Notes: a model not told the origin generated them from the sequence alone. Shown: positions 33,662-45,332, counted from the stretch's first letter. The stretch is DNA of 64,000 nt from Quercus robur (GCF_932294415.1 NC_065536.1:57537854-57601853), one strand, 5' to 3'. Made by a program: numbers and translations.

Positions 33662-34158
33662 AAAAAGGGGGAGTACATATTTGAGCCCTGTAGAGTTTGT
33701 CTTTAAGGGGAGAGTATTTTTGTTGGTTGGAGCTTGTGGAGTTTAGATTGTATCTAGGTGATTCACATTGTATTTTATCCTTTTAGCTCTTGCCATATTT
33801 TTGTTGGGATATTCATGTTAGGGGGAGTTACTTTTATTGCTTTATATGTTTCTTGTTTTCAACTGTTTATTGATTTATATTTATGAGTTTTTCATTGATA
33901 TTTGTCTTTATTGTGTGTTGTTTGAAATCAAGAATTTATTTTGTTTACTTGTATTTTTCCACACATGCGGTTATGCATTTTGTTTAGTGTTTCAGGAAAT
34001 ATACAGGTTGATTTAATTGAGCTGCTGTCTACACTTGCAACTGATGGATAGTAGTTAGGATTGAGTTTGTTTTATGAGCATTTGTTTTATAAAGGGCTTT
34101 TCTTTGTAAACTTTGAGCTTCTAGTTGTGTTTTGTCATGGATTGCCAAAGGGGGAGTT
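33662..34158 (+). promoter_or_regulatory. Repeated polypurine tracts of copia element
   Basis: AAAAAGGGGGAG (33662-33673), AGGGGGAG (33820-33827) and AAAGGGGGAG (34147-34156). The last directly precedes the 3' LTR stub at 34159 and is the functional position for plus-strand priming. Repeated copies are a Sirevirus signature. Confidence 0.75.
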
Positions 34159-34180
34159 TGTTAGGTTCTAAACACTTTGC

Positions 34181-35310
34181 TAACTGTGTGAGTCAAAACT
34201 TCCATGGTGGGCCATGGGAACCTTTGATGAACACAATTTAATTGTTGGAATTGGGACAATGGGAGAACTAAAGAAAAAGATTCAAGAAAACAAGTAACCA
34301 AGAGATGATAAAAGGAAGGCAGAAATAGATTAGAATGTGGAAATTAACACAAGAATTCAAGATTATAACTCTCCTCGGATTATTACAGGTTCACTCTTTT
34401 TTTACTAATACAATACGCACTTAACTTCCCTATTTTTCCGAATTCCCTCTTAGATAGGGGTATTTTCCTATTTATTGTGGAGGAGTCCCCTTCTCAGTAG
34501 GTTGGTTGTGGTGATGGTGGCAGAGAGATACTTGTTCCATTACGTGTCTCTTTCTCCTTCTGTGGACTTGAGTGGGATTTTAGGTTTGAGACGCTATTCA
34601 AGTCGGTCATTCAGTAATAAATATCACTCAAGTTAGATAGGGTTGCCTAATTAATGCACAGGTAACTATTGCCTGTTCAGTTGCTACCCCTTTCGGCTCC
34701 TTGGCGGTCATAGTGTTGCCTGTGGTTGAGGTAACCCAGTGTTACTTAAGCCATGGGGGCCGGGGAACATTGTTCTTTTGATTTGGACCTTCGAAGGGGG
34801 ATTCTTTGGAGTGGGCCTCTGGACCCATTGGTTGCACTAGGCCTCCAGACCTTCTTATGCCTTTCTCGGGCCTTTGGGTCTCGGCCCTGGTAATGGCTAC
34901 ATTCCCCTCCCAGTCTCCCACAGTAACCATTCAATTCTGATCAAATTTGTCCAAAAGCTTTATGTGTAATGACTACACTCACAGGCTCGCTGCACTTTAT
35001 CCACTTGCACATGTGCACATCCATGCATGTGTGTTTCCTATGCAAGACAGTGTGCTACACTGCAAGTTGTGTTAGGTTCAGGAAGTTATATTGAAAACAA
35101 TTAACATCAGAAGCTAAAAACATATGCATCTGAGAGATGAGATCCTCTCCTATCTTCTTCTAGGCACTCTCACCAGCTAATAATAGCAAATTGTCCCCAG
35201 ACACCATCCTATTTGACAGACTAGCCTAGATTTTCAAGATCATCTGCTGTCTTCAATTTGTTTTAAAGTGACAAATTACTAAACAGAATTTGGCAGATGG
35301 AAACCACTAA
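34181..35310. repeat. Segmental duplication, copy B (right part)
   Basis: Continues copy B after the copia insertion, matching copy A 21735-22825 (for example CTTTGATGAACACAATTTA, CACTCTCACCAGCTAATA, GGCAGATGGAAACCACTA). It holds the same old LTR-like remnant as copy A, with no intact gene. Confidence 0.85.
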
Positions 35311-36586
35311 TATTAATAATACCATAAATATTAAGGGTACTTCCAAGGACTTTCGGTGCACTAGATGCCAATATTGTTAGTAGTCATATCAAATATCACT
35401 CGGAGCCAGCTAGAAATCTACTGGCAAATTGACCATTACAATAAAAAGAAATAGACATTGCTGGTCAGTATCAGCTTTTTTTTGTATGAAATTTTCTTTA
35501 CCATAATAAAGTTTGTAAACCAATTAGTCAATTTCAGGTGTTTCCCCACCTAATTGAATGTAAGTTCTACATGACTACATGCCTCATTCAATACCCAGAC
35601 AAAGTAAGGAAATTACAAAAGAGGGGGAGGAGGGAATAAATATAGTTAAATACAATATTTTTCACAACGCTTGAGTCACTTTAAGATAGAAGTGACTTTT
35701 ATTGATCTTAAAGTGACTCTTATTGATAAAAAGATGACGGAGTCTCTTGAATGGTTTATTCATATTAGAAAAAAGAACAACTACTTCACCAATGAGAAAA
35801 TTTGAGTTGATTCAAGTTAAGGAAACGAAAAATAACATTAATAGAAGTAATAAAAAAGAACATCTTAATTAGAAGTACAAATAGAGAGTATTAAATCAAA
35901 TAAAAGAAAAAATTATATGCAATTGACCCGAACATGTGTCAATTAGATTTGATTATATTTTACAATTATTGGCATAACTTGTTTTGATTGCTGTGGTTGA
36001 CTCAAGTTAAAATGATATTACTTCAATGATAACAGATCATGTCAATATTCATGGAAAAAATCAACACTCCTAATTGAAAAAAAAAAAAAAAAATACCTAT
36101 CAATTGAATCAAAATGATGGGAACTTGACATCAGTGGTGGTGCTTGCTTATTGGTGTGCACAAGCCAGCAACATTGGCATAGGATGGCCAGTTACAGACA
36201 AAAAATCTGTTTTCATTTTGGTCCATGCCAACCCGTGGACATACGTAGCTTATGGTCCACACGCAGTACTAGAAAGGAAACATATTCAATGGACTTTGAA
36301 GGTAATACTAATAGCAGTATGGAACCCATCAATGAAGTAATTGTCTAGTCATGCCCCTAACTTTTAGGCAGCCCCACAAGCCCTGCCATACTTCTCAGAG
36401 TCACCCCCACATGATTGTTCTTAATCATTATTGTCTTTAAGATCCAAAGTAACTACTGAAAGACATACTAGGCAAAGAGAGAGAGCCAGCTAGTAACAAC
36501 TAAGCATGATTTTGAACCTCTCTAACTAAAAACTCTCAATATATAACCCAACTATTCATATTTTCTTTGCATCTATCCAATAAAGA
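35311..36586. other. Intergenic and XTH promoter
   Basis: AT-rich DNA with an A run at 36079-36092. A TATA-like ATATATAA sits at about 36539-36546, some 40 bases before the XTH start, so the 5' UTR would be very short. No other gene is supported. Confidence 0.55.
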
Positions 36587-38131
36587 ATGGCTTTTCTGCA
36601 AGACAAAATACTCTATTCAGGTCTCTTAGTCTTCTGCATGACCATATTGGTGTCTTCACATAGTAGACCTTACTCGCCTCCAAGTGTTGCACATTTAACA
36701 GATTACTTTCCACATGTCTCAATTGATCAAGGCTTTTCTAAGTCCTTTGGAGGCTCAAACATCCAGCTAATCAGTAATGGTTCCATGGCCAATCTTGCTC
36801 TTGACAAAACATCAGGTAAAGTCCTTTAAATATTATGGCTTATATTGATACATGAAATTGTATTTTCAGAATTTGCTCTAATGTGTATCCCTTTATGTTG
36901 TTTTATAGGAGCTGGATTGGTCTCAAAAAACAAATATTACTATGGATTCTTCAGTGCTGCAATTAAGCTGCCATCTGGTCTCTCATCTGGAGTTGTAGTA
37001 GCCTTCTATGTAAGCTCTTTCATTCACATACAAGAAGTCGCACTTAAATGCAACATATCACATTTGACTGCAATATTGTACATGTTGCATGCCTAAGGCA
37101 AACTGTATGTGTAACATCTTCTGCCTTAGCATGTAGAATTGTACATTAGACATAATTTTTTTCAATTTGCATGCATGTATTTATTTTAAACATGTGGCTA
37201 TGATTGCAGTGTACAAAATGCATCCATTTGAACATGAGAATATGTATCCAAATATGCTGACTAGAAAGGGGAATTTTCAGTTGTCAAATGCAGATACTTT
37301 CCCTCATACCCATGATGAGGTTGACATAGAGCTGCTTGGTCATGATAAAAGAAACGACTGGGCCTTCCAAACAAATATATACGCTAATGGAAGTGTAAGC
37401 ACTGGAAGGGAAGAGAAATTCTATCTCTGGTTTGACCCAACAGAGCAGCATCATCAATACAGCATCATCTGGAACAGCTATCATACAGTGTAAGACAATC
37501 AAAACTCACTTACATACACAGACATGCCTGCGCGCAAGTTTTATTACCATTATTCTAACATTTCGTCTCACGTGTGAGCCTAGACTTCCCTTTAATAAGT
37601 GGAGCACAACATGTGAGAGTTTGAACTTTTGGTTCAAACTCAGATCCACCTATTATGAGTCCCAAAAGCTTAAAACTATTATGAAAATGATGAATTTAAT
37701 CATTTTAGCTGATATTGTAACATACCTAATGCAGGTTTCTAGTGGACAACATACCTGTAAGAGAGTTTATTCACAACAGTGCCTTCTCTTTTGTTTATCC
37801 ATCAAAACCCATGTCAGTTTATGCAACAATTTGGGATGGCTCAGAGTGGGCAACTCATGGAGGAAAATACCCAGTAAATTACAAATATGCTCCATTTGTA
37901 GTTTCTTTTGCAAATGTGGAAATGAGTGGCTGCATATGGAATCCAACAGCTCCAGTTTCTACATGTTCTAAGGCTGGTACTTCTAGTTATGACCCTGTTG
38001 AGGGACCAGAGTTTGTTAAGCTATCAAAGCAGCAGATTGAAGCAATGGACTGGGCAAGAAGGAAGCTAATGTTCTACTCTTATTGTAAAGATACATCCAG
38101 ATTTAAGGTCCTGCCACCTGAGTGCAAGTAA
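36587..38131 (+). CDS. Xyloglucan endotransglucosylase/hydrolase (XTH)
   Basis: Four exons with GT-AG introns: 36587-36815, 36909-37009, 37281-37489 and 37735-38131. Together they give 311 residues in one frame. A secretion signal covers about residues 1-25. The GH16 active-site motif is [10 protein letters not shown] (start of exon 3), with nucleophile and acid/base Glu both present, and the conserved N-glycosylation site (NGS) follows in the next 20 residues. [31 protein letters not shown] and the XET C-terminal domain with paired Cys (ending [17 protein letters not shown]) follow. The enzyme cuts and rejoins xyloglucan in the cell wall. The text looks most like group III XTHs (XTH27-30 style), but I cannot fix the number. 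No breaks seen. An alternative exon 3 start further left is less likely because the chosen one joins AFY to LSNAD as in the family. Confidence 0.88.
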
Positions 38132-38511
38132 AAGATATTTTGGCATTCATATTTATTATTTATTCATTTGTGAAAGTGCAATTGAATAACGTTGAAAGGC
38201 ATTTTCACACTAAGAACACTACTGATAGATATCAAATAAACCAAAATGTTTATATGGTACTCTCTCTTTATTCTTTTTGTTCTCCACAAAGTCAAAGTTA
38301 ATCATAACATTGAAGGCATTGTCACATTAAATAAGAGCACAACTGTAAGAAATCAAACAAAATGTGCCCTTTAATATTTAAATATTATTTAAATAATATT
38401 TATTTAGTTAATGTTCGATATTATAATTTTTTATTTAAAATTCATTATTTTTTAACCTTTTAATATAGCTAATTCACTTTGATGATTAAGTTGGATTTCT
38501 ATTAATACATA
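38132..38511. other. XTH 3' flank
   Basis: Presumed 3' UTR and AT-rich spacer (long A/T stretch at 38370-38465) up to the Ty3 element. No feature recognised. Confidence 0.6.
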
Positions 38512-39259
38512 TGTGGGGACTATGGCCCAAAGTAACGAGGTGGGCCTTGGGCCCGTCTGAGGACTCCAGCCTGTCCGAGAAGACAACGTGGCTTAGGCGA
38601 TTCATATTAAGCCTATCACTGGAAACAAAGAAAAAAGGTCCGAGGAGGAATTTCTCCTCGGACACTGAAAATCTGGAGCGGATGTACGTCCAAGCCACTG
38701 AAGCCCATCCCCTAAATACATGAAAAGGAAGGAAACACAAAATATCTAAGCAAAAGCTACCACCATCACATTGAATGCACTACAACTATTTTCCTGACCG
38801 CATTAATGTGGAGAAGACCCCTGGACAGTGTTACCTTGGCTACCACAACTCACAAAGGACTGAAAGAAGTGTCTGATGGGATGGGTGCTCAAGTGGAGGC
38901 TTGGATGATTAACAAGTGTAAAGCCCAGATGATAAGGAAGAGCCTATATAAATGTATAGAAACCCCCAGAAGGAAGGGGGGGGGGCAGAAAAAGAAAGGC
39001 AGAATACTGTGGCATGCAAAGAAACCCTAATGTACTGGTCTGTATACATAAATTAAGTTTGAATCTTCTCGGACCGTGAGATCTTTCAACGTAATGGCTT
39101 TTGTTCTTGTCCATGTGTACCTTTATCCCATGTAAGTCTCTGTTTAACTTATCTAAACCCAGTTCTTTAACCCATACTCTACAAAATTCATTGTGTTGGG
39201 CCTTTTTGGATCAAGACTTCACAAGATAGGGGTTTGGGTTCCAAAACTGTGTCCTTACA
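38512..39259 (+). repeat. 5' LTR of plus-strand Tat element
   Basis: 748 bp. It contains the perfect inverted pair GTCCGAGGAG (38638-38647) / CTCCTCGGAC (38654-38663) with a 6-base spacer, and a TATA-like CTATATAAA near 38944. A G-run at about 38978-38986 differs in length from the 3' LTR. Confidence 0.92.
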
Positions 39260-39279
39260 ATTGGCGCTGTCTGTGGGAA
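39260..39279 (+). promoter_or_regulatory. Primer-binding site of plus-strand Tat element
   Basis: ATTGGCGCTGTCTGTGGGAA directly follows the 5' LTR. The opposite element has the related ATTGGCACCGTCTGTGGGGA. I do not assign the tRNA. Confidence 0.75.
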
Positions 39280-39528
39280 GAGCTTGAGTGTCAATAAGTA
39301 CGACGGTTAAGCATGGTAGGATCAAGTCCACACCAAGAAAATCCACGCCAAGCTGACCCTCAGTAAACAGAACCTATTAGGCCTCAGCGGCAAAATAATC
39401 CTCCTGATCCTGGGCTAAATCCAGGCAATGGAAGAAATCGAGAGGGAAGTGTACATACTACTCAATCGAGCCAAAGCCACTCCCAAGTAGGTAGTCGTAT
39501 ATCCCAAAGGTGAAACAATTATCAGGCC

Positions 39529-40419
39529 ATGCAGCGAGAGATAGACGACCTGAAAAAGAAGTTGTGCTGTGCACAGCAAAGGCGGTCCCTTTCCAGCCCA
39601 AGCACATCCTCTAACGAGGAAGAGGATGTCAGTTACAGGCGGAGGTCAAGAACTCCCCTAAGTGAAACTTTTTCCTACAAAAAGGAATCGCGCCCTGAAT
39701 GGAGACATAAGAGCCCATCTAGTAAGGGTTTGGGTAATGATGCCATGAACAAAACACTGGATCAGATTTCTAGATCACCCTTCGCGCACAGGATAGAAGG
39801 GGCTAAATTACCTCGGCGTTTCCATCAACCTACGTTTACCATCTACAACGGCCGAGCAGACCCTGTAGAGCATGTGAGCCAGTTTATCCAAAGAATGGCT
39901 ATCCATTCCCAAAATGAGGCTCTGCTGTGCAAAGTTTTTCCGTCCAGCTTGGGACCCGTGGCGATGAGATGGTTCAATAGCTTAAAGACGAACTCCATAG
40001 ATTCCTATAAGCAACTCACTCAAGCTTTTTGCTCTCGCTTTATTATAAACAGCAGTGTCCCTCAACCCCTAAGTTCGTTATTATCCTTATCTATGCATGA
40101 AGGGGAAACCTTAAAGGCGTATTCGGATAGGTATTGGGAGTTGTATAACGAGATGGATGAAAATCACGATGACGTCGCCATCAGCACGTTCAAAAGTGGT
40201 CTCCCTACCGAGCACGATTTAAGGAAGTCTCTAACTGGTAAACTCGTCACCAGCGTTCGCCAACTGATAGACAGGATTGACAAATACAAAAGGGTGGAAA
40301 AGGACCAGCTACAAGGGAAAGGAAAGGAGAAGATCATCCCCCCTAAAGGAAATGATTACAGGTCGGAACGATATAACAGTAATCAGCTGAGAGGGGATTC
40401 TTCGAGACAGGCTGGATAA
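39529..40419 (+). pseudogene. Tat gag remnant
   Basis: 297 open codons to TAA at 40417-40419. A basic Ser/Arg-rich N-terminal part with coiled-coil character is followed by the Retrotrans_gag domain (about residues 85-260; FHQPTFTIYNGRADPVEHV, GPVAMRWFNSL, LKAYSDRYWELYNEM). The reading frame upstream, from ATG at 39315, has several stops, so the natural N-terminus is broken. The frame continues past the TAA into the zinc-knuckle region. Gag would form the virus-like particle. The opposite element has the same protein without this stop. Confidence 0.85.
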
Positions 40420-40425
40420 ACCAAC

Positions 40426-41358
40426 ATGCAAGCGGTTAATGTCGTATTCAGAGAGCCAGTGCAACAGGTTCTGGAGAAAGTAAAAAATGAGCATTTCTTC
40501 AAATGGCCGAGTAAAATGGTCGGAGACTCCTCAAAGCGCAACCAGAACTTGTATTGTCATTATCATCAAGACCACGGGCATACCACCAAGGATTGTAGGA
40601 ATTTATGGAATCACCTGGATCAATTAGTCCGAGAAGGAAAATTACGACACCTTTTACACCCCTCAAGCAGTCATCTGGGCCAGGCAGTTCAAGAGCCTCC
40701 AAAAGATGTATCTTTGAGACCTCCCATAGGGACGATACACGTCATCTTCGCTGCTCTAGGGAGGACCGACTCTTTTCCTTCCGGGGTGCTGTCTGTGGCT
40801 CAGCTCCCCACCGAGGATGGTGAGAAGGAGTCCAAAAGATCTAAAAAGGGAAACTCACTAGTGCTGGGGTTCTCGGACGAGGATAAGATGGGAACTATCC
40901 AACCTCACGATGATGCTTTGGTAATTACGTTGAGGATTGGAGGGTTCGACGTGAAGAGGGTACTAGTAGATTCGAGCAGTGTTGTGGAAGTGATGTACCC
41001 TGATCTGTACAGGGGGCTGAACCTAAAGCCTGAGGACTTAATGGCTTATGACTCTCCTCTTATAAGTTTCGAAGGGAAGACTGTCATACCAAAAGGGTAG
41101 ATCAGATTGCCCATATAGACCGGATCAGAGGTGGTGGAGGTGGATTTTATCGTGGTCGTCGCCTACTCACCCTACACGGCCATTGTAGCCAGACCTTGGC
41201 TCCACGTCCTGGGAGCCGTATCTTCTACACTTCACCAGAAGGTAAAATACTCGTCGGGGGGCCAAGTGGAAGAGATTGGTGGAGATCAAGCCATGGTAGG
41301 CAATGCATGGTGGCCGCCATCTCACACTTGTCCAATGCCGAGTTCTCGGCTTCTGTGA
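40426..41358 (+). pseudogene. Tat gag C-terminus and protease remnant
   Basis: Same frame as gag after its stop. A zinc-knuckle-like CHYHQDHGHTTKDC (about 40554) is followed by a linker and a retroviral-type protease region. Its active-site box reads VDSSSVVE, where this family normally has D-x-G-(S/A); the Gly is lost. Downstream VARPWLHVLGAVSSTLH is the conserved C-terminal protease segment. TAG stops at 41098-41100 and at about 41116. Frame changes before reverse transcriptase. Confidence 0.8.
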
Positions 41359-41639
41359 AGAACTTATAGCAATCAACCACCTCGGCAGCACAAGTCAGTG
41401 AACTAGCCGAGGAAATAAAATGTGAAAGTTTAGAAAGGGTTACCGTTGACAATAATCTGGAAAGATTTTTCCAAGTCGACTTGGAATTACCTATTCAAGA
41501 AAAAGGGGAACTGATTGGGTTTCTGAGGAAGAATGTTGATGTATTTGCATGGGACGCCTATGATGCCCGGGGGTTGACCTTAGTCTCATTTGTCACTACC
41601 TAAACGTTAACCCATCTTCTATTCCAAAGAAGCAGCCAC

Positions 41640-44599
41640 CCCGACGCCTGTCGAAAGAGCATGCTGACGCTGTTAAGGATGAAGTGATGAAACTGAAAAA
41701 GGCAGGGGCTATCAAAGAAGTCTTTTACCCCGAGTGGTTGGCAAATATGGTGGTGGTAAGAAAGAAGACGGGGAAGTGGCGAGTCTGCGTAGACTTCACA
41801 GACTTAAACAAGGCGTGCCCGAAGGACCCGTTCCCGTTGCCTTGGATAGACCGGTTGGTAGATGCGACTGTAGGCCACCCCCGAATGAGCTTCCTGGATG
41901 CCTTCCAGGGTTATCATCAGATACTACTGGCTCTAGAAGATCAGGAGAAAACAGCGTTCATGACACTCGTCGGAAACTACCACTATAAGGTGATGCCTTT
42001 CGGTTTAAAGAATGCAGGGTCAACTTACCAAAGGATGATGACCAGAATGTTCGAACCACAACTAGGCAAGGTTATTGAAGTTTACATAGACGATATGGTA
42101 GTAAAAATTAAAATGGTGTCCGAGCACGTGAAAGACCTTGAAGTCATTTTTGGCATCTTAAGGGAGCACAAGCTGCTCGTAAATGCTTCTAAGTGTTCAT
42201 TTGGGGTCGGGTTTGGGAAATTTCTGGGCTATATGGTAACTCACAGAGGAATAGAGGTAAGCCTGGTCCAAATCAAAGCAATTAATAGCCTACAAGCTCC
42301 TTGGAACCCGAAAGAAGTATAGAAACTCACTGGAATGATCGCAGCATTGAATCAGTTCATCTCTCGATTTGCAGACTGATGCCAACCTTTCTACCTCTTG
42401 ATGAATAAGTGGAAAGGATTTGAATGGTCTGAGGATTGTGTCCTAGCCTTCCAACAACTTAAAGAATACCTGTCACGGCCACCCATCATGTCTAGCCCTG
42501 AGGCCGACGAGGTTTTGTTCGCATACATAGCAGTGGCCTCCCACGCTGTAAGCTTGGTATTAATATGAGTTAATAATGGGATACAGCGACCAGTATATTA
42601 CGTAAGTAAATCGTTACATGAAGCTAAAGTGCGCTACTTACCACTGGAAAAGGCAATTCTTGCAGTAGTGCATGCCACGCGAAAACTTCCCCACTATTTT
42701 TAGGCACACACGGTCATTGTCTTGACTCAACTTCCTCTCCGATCGGTGCTCCGAAGGGCCGATTACACAGGAAGAATCGCCATGTGGAGTACGCTTCTAG
42801 GGGCTTTCGATATTAAATATATGCCTAGAACCTCTTTCAAGGGCCAAGTCCTCGCGGATCTAGTCACTGAATTTGCTGAACCTTCTGTAGAAGCAATAGC
42901 TGAGGAGGAAAACATGGATGGAAAATCGGTTGGCACAATCTCTGCACAAGGAGCCTCGCGATGGAAAGTCTATGTGGATGGCGCGGCAAACCAAAAAGGA
43001 TCTGGGGTAGGGCTAGTTCTAATATCGCCCGAAAGGATTATCATTGAAAAGTCATTAAGACTTGGGTTCTCGGCTACAAACAATAAAGCCGAGTATGAGG
43101 CTTTGCTACAAGGAATGATCATGGTGCAAAAAATGGGCGGAAAGGCAATTGAAGCGTTCTCAAACTCTAGACTGGTCGTAGGCCAGGTAAGGGGCGAGTT
43201 GGAGGCTAGAGATGTGAGAATGTAGGAATACCTCGATCAAGTCAAACGCCTGCAATTAGACTTTGAATTTTTTAATTTGACGCATGTCTCTAGAAGCGGG
43301 AACACACATGCGGATTTGCTGGCCACTCTTGCCACGTCCTCTGCACAGGATGTACCACGAATGATCCTTGTTGAGGATTTATGAAAGACAGGTACAATCG
43401 AAAGGGATACAGTTCGGATCCATCAAGTCAGAAGGAATCCGAGCTAGATGAATCCCATAGTGAACTTCCTCAAAGATGATGTATTACCCTAGGGGAAATT
43501 GGAGGCCGAGAAGATACAGAGGAATGCTCCTCAGTTTTGGTTGTCAGAGGACCACAAGCTATACAAGCTCTCCTCCTCTGGGCCATACTAACTGTGCATG
43601 CACCTAGAGGCATCAGAGTCATTGCTTGAAGAACTGCATGAGGGAATTTGTGGGAGTCACACGGGAGGAAGATCGCTAGCACACAGAGCACTCACCCAGG
43701 GGTACAAGTGGCCGAACATACAGAGAGAGGCCCAAGAATATGCAAAGAAGTGTGATCAATGCCAGAGATTCGCTCCAAATATCCACCAGCCGGGGGGAGT
43801 CCTTAACCCCCTCTCCAGTCCTTGGCCGTTCGCTCAGTGGGGTCTGGATATTGTCGGCCCTTTCCCGAAAGCAGTAGGGAACAAGCGATACTTAATAGTC
43901 GGCACTGATTATTTCACCAAATGGGTAGAGGTTGAGCCTTTAGCCAACATTAAGGACGTGGATGCAAAGAAGTTCATTTGGGAAAACATCATTACATGCT
44001 TCAGGACTCCTCGCACCGTCATCTTGGACAACGACCTTCAATTTGATAGTAAAACCTTCAGGAAATACTGCTACGACTTTGGAATCACAAACCGATATTC
44101 CACTCCAGCCTATCCCCAAGGAAACAGGCAAGCTGAAGCTGTGAATAAGGTCAAAGTGAGCGGGCTGAAAAAGAGACTGGATGATGCAAAGGGAAGATGG
44201 GTGGAAGAACTACCACACGTCTTATGGACCTACCGAACCACGCCGCGATGGTCAACGGGAGAAACTCCTTTTCCAATGACTTATGGGGCCAAAGCCGTGC
44301 TCCCCCTGGAAACTAGCTTCCCAACGTTGAAATCCAGCACTTTTACCCCAAGAAATAATGACGAGTTACTAGGGAGAAGTCTAGACTTAGCCAAGGAGAA
44401 AAGAGAAAAGGCAATGATTCAATTGGCCTATTACCACCAAAAGTTAAAGCAAGGGTACGATACTAATGTAAAACTAAGGCCACTAGGGCCAGGCAACCTC
44501 GTGAAGAGAAAAGTTTTTGGCAGCACCAAGAACCCTTCTTGGGGTAAGTTGGGACCCAACTGGAAGGACCATATCACATCACCTCAATGGCAGGATTAA
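41640..44599 (+). pseudogene. Tat pol remnant (RT, two RNases H, integrase)
   Basis: A single frame runs through 41684-44599 with at least eight stops (first at 42320) and no frameshift. RT: LDAFQGYHQI, MPFGLKNAGSTYQRMM and the catalytic YIDDMVVK (about 42084). First RNase H from about 42400 (YLPLEKAILAVVHATRKL at about 42640). Second, archaeal-like RNase H: WKVYVDGAANQKGSGVGLVL (42964) with NNKAEYEALLQGM. Integrase: HEGICGSHTGGR and CDQCQRF zinc region, then Asp in GLDIVGPF, Asp in LDNDLQF and Glu in RQAEAVNK, so the DDE triad is present though the usual DNG reads DND. The last 40 codons drift from the family. Function lost through stops. Confidence 0.88.
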
Positions 44600-44741
44600 G
44601 TGCTTATTATCTAGAAGATCTAGACAAGAAAACTGTACCTTGCCCATGGAATGTAAATAATTTGAAAAGATATTATTATTAATGAAAACAGCTATGCCTG
44701 TATTGTATCCCGTGATCGTCGCACATTTGTCGACTCACTTC

Positions 44742-45146
44742 CATCTATCCAAGTTTTAAACAGAACCTAAGTCCTGCATGGCTCCTCGGACCACAGACTT
44801 AGGGGAAATTAACAACTTATGGCATCTATCCAAGTTTTAAACAGAACCTAAGTCCTGCATGGCTTCTCGGACCACAGATTTAGGGGAAATTAACAACTTA
44901 TGGCATCTTTCTAAGTTTTAAACAGAACCTAAGTCCTGCATGGCTTCTCGGACCACAGACTTAGGGGAAATTAACAACTTATGGCATCTATCTAAGTTTT
45001 AAACAGAACCTAAGTCCTGCATGGCTCCTCAGACCACGAACTTAGGGGAAATTAACGACTTATGGCATCTATCCAAGTTTTAAATAGAACCTAAGTCCCG
45101 CATGACTCCTCGGACCACAGACTTAGGGGAAATTAATAACTCAGGA
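44742..45146. repeat. 81-bp tandem repeat in plus-strand Tat element
   Basis: Five head-to-tail copies begin CATCTATCC or near at 44742, 44823, 44904, 44985 and 45066, each exactly 81 bp. Each includes CCTAAGTCCTGCATGGCT, TCTCGGACCACAGA and TTAGGGGAAATTAACAA. The same-length repeat occupies the same place in the other element. Confidence 0.93.
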
Positions 45147-45332
45147 CTTCTATGCAATTCTAAGGTATGTTTACAGTCTTGCATGATAGCATCTATTGTT
45201 CTAAGTTCATTACACGGTCCTGCCCCTTCTCATTTGTTTATATCGGTAGGGTTGTTGCAAACATCAACTAAAGAAACAGTAACATTGACTCAGAATAATA
45301 TAATGAAATTCCATCAACATCAATCATAAAGA

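Larger units (their letters stand above)
26572..34177 (+). mobile_element. Ty1/copia element, Sirevirus-like, gag-less
   Basis: Order: 5' LTR (26572-27134), primer site for initiator Met-tRNA (27137-27148), protease-integrase-RT-RNase H (27350-30495), a long spacer, an extra ORF (32538-33626), repeated polypurine tracts, and only a 19-bp stub of 3' LTR. No gag or zinc knuckle lies between primer site and protease. An extra ORF after pol and multiple G-rich polypurine tracts are Sirevirus traits. The element is inserted in copy B. A 14-bp direct repeat TAACTGTGTGAGTC flanks it (26558-26571, 34181-34194) instead of the usual 5 bp. All ORFs contain stops, so it is dead. Confidence 0.85.

Noticed and set aside
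34742..34934. Two overlapping minus-strand frames of 62 codons
   Set aside because: Part of the LTR-like remnant in copy B; no homologous frame in copy A.
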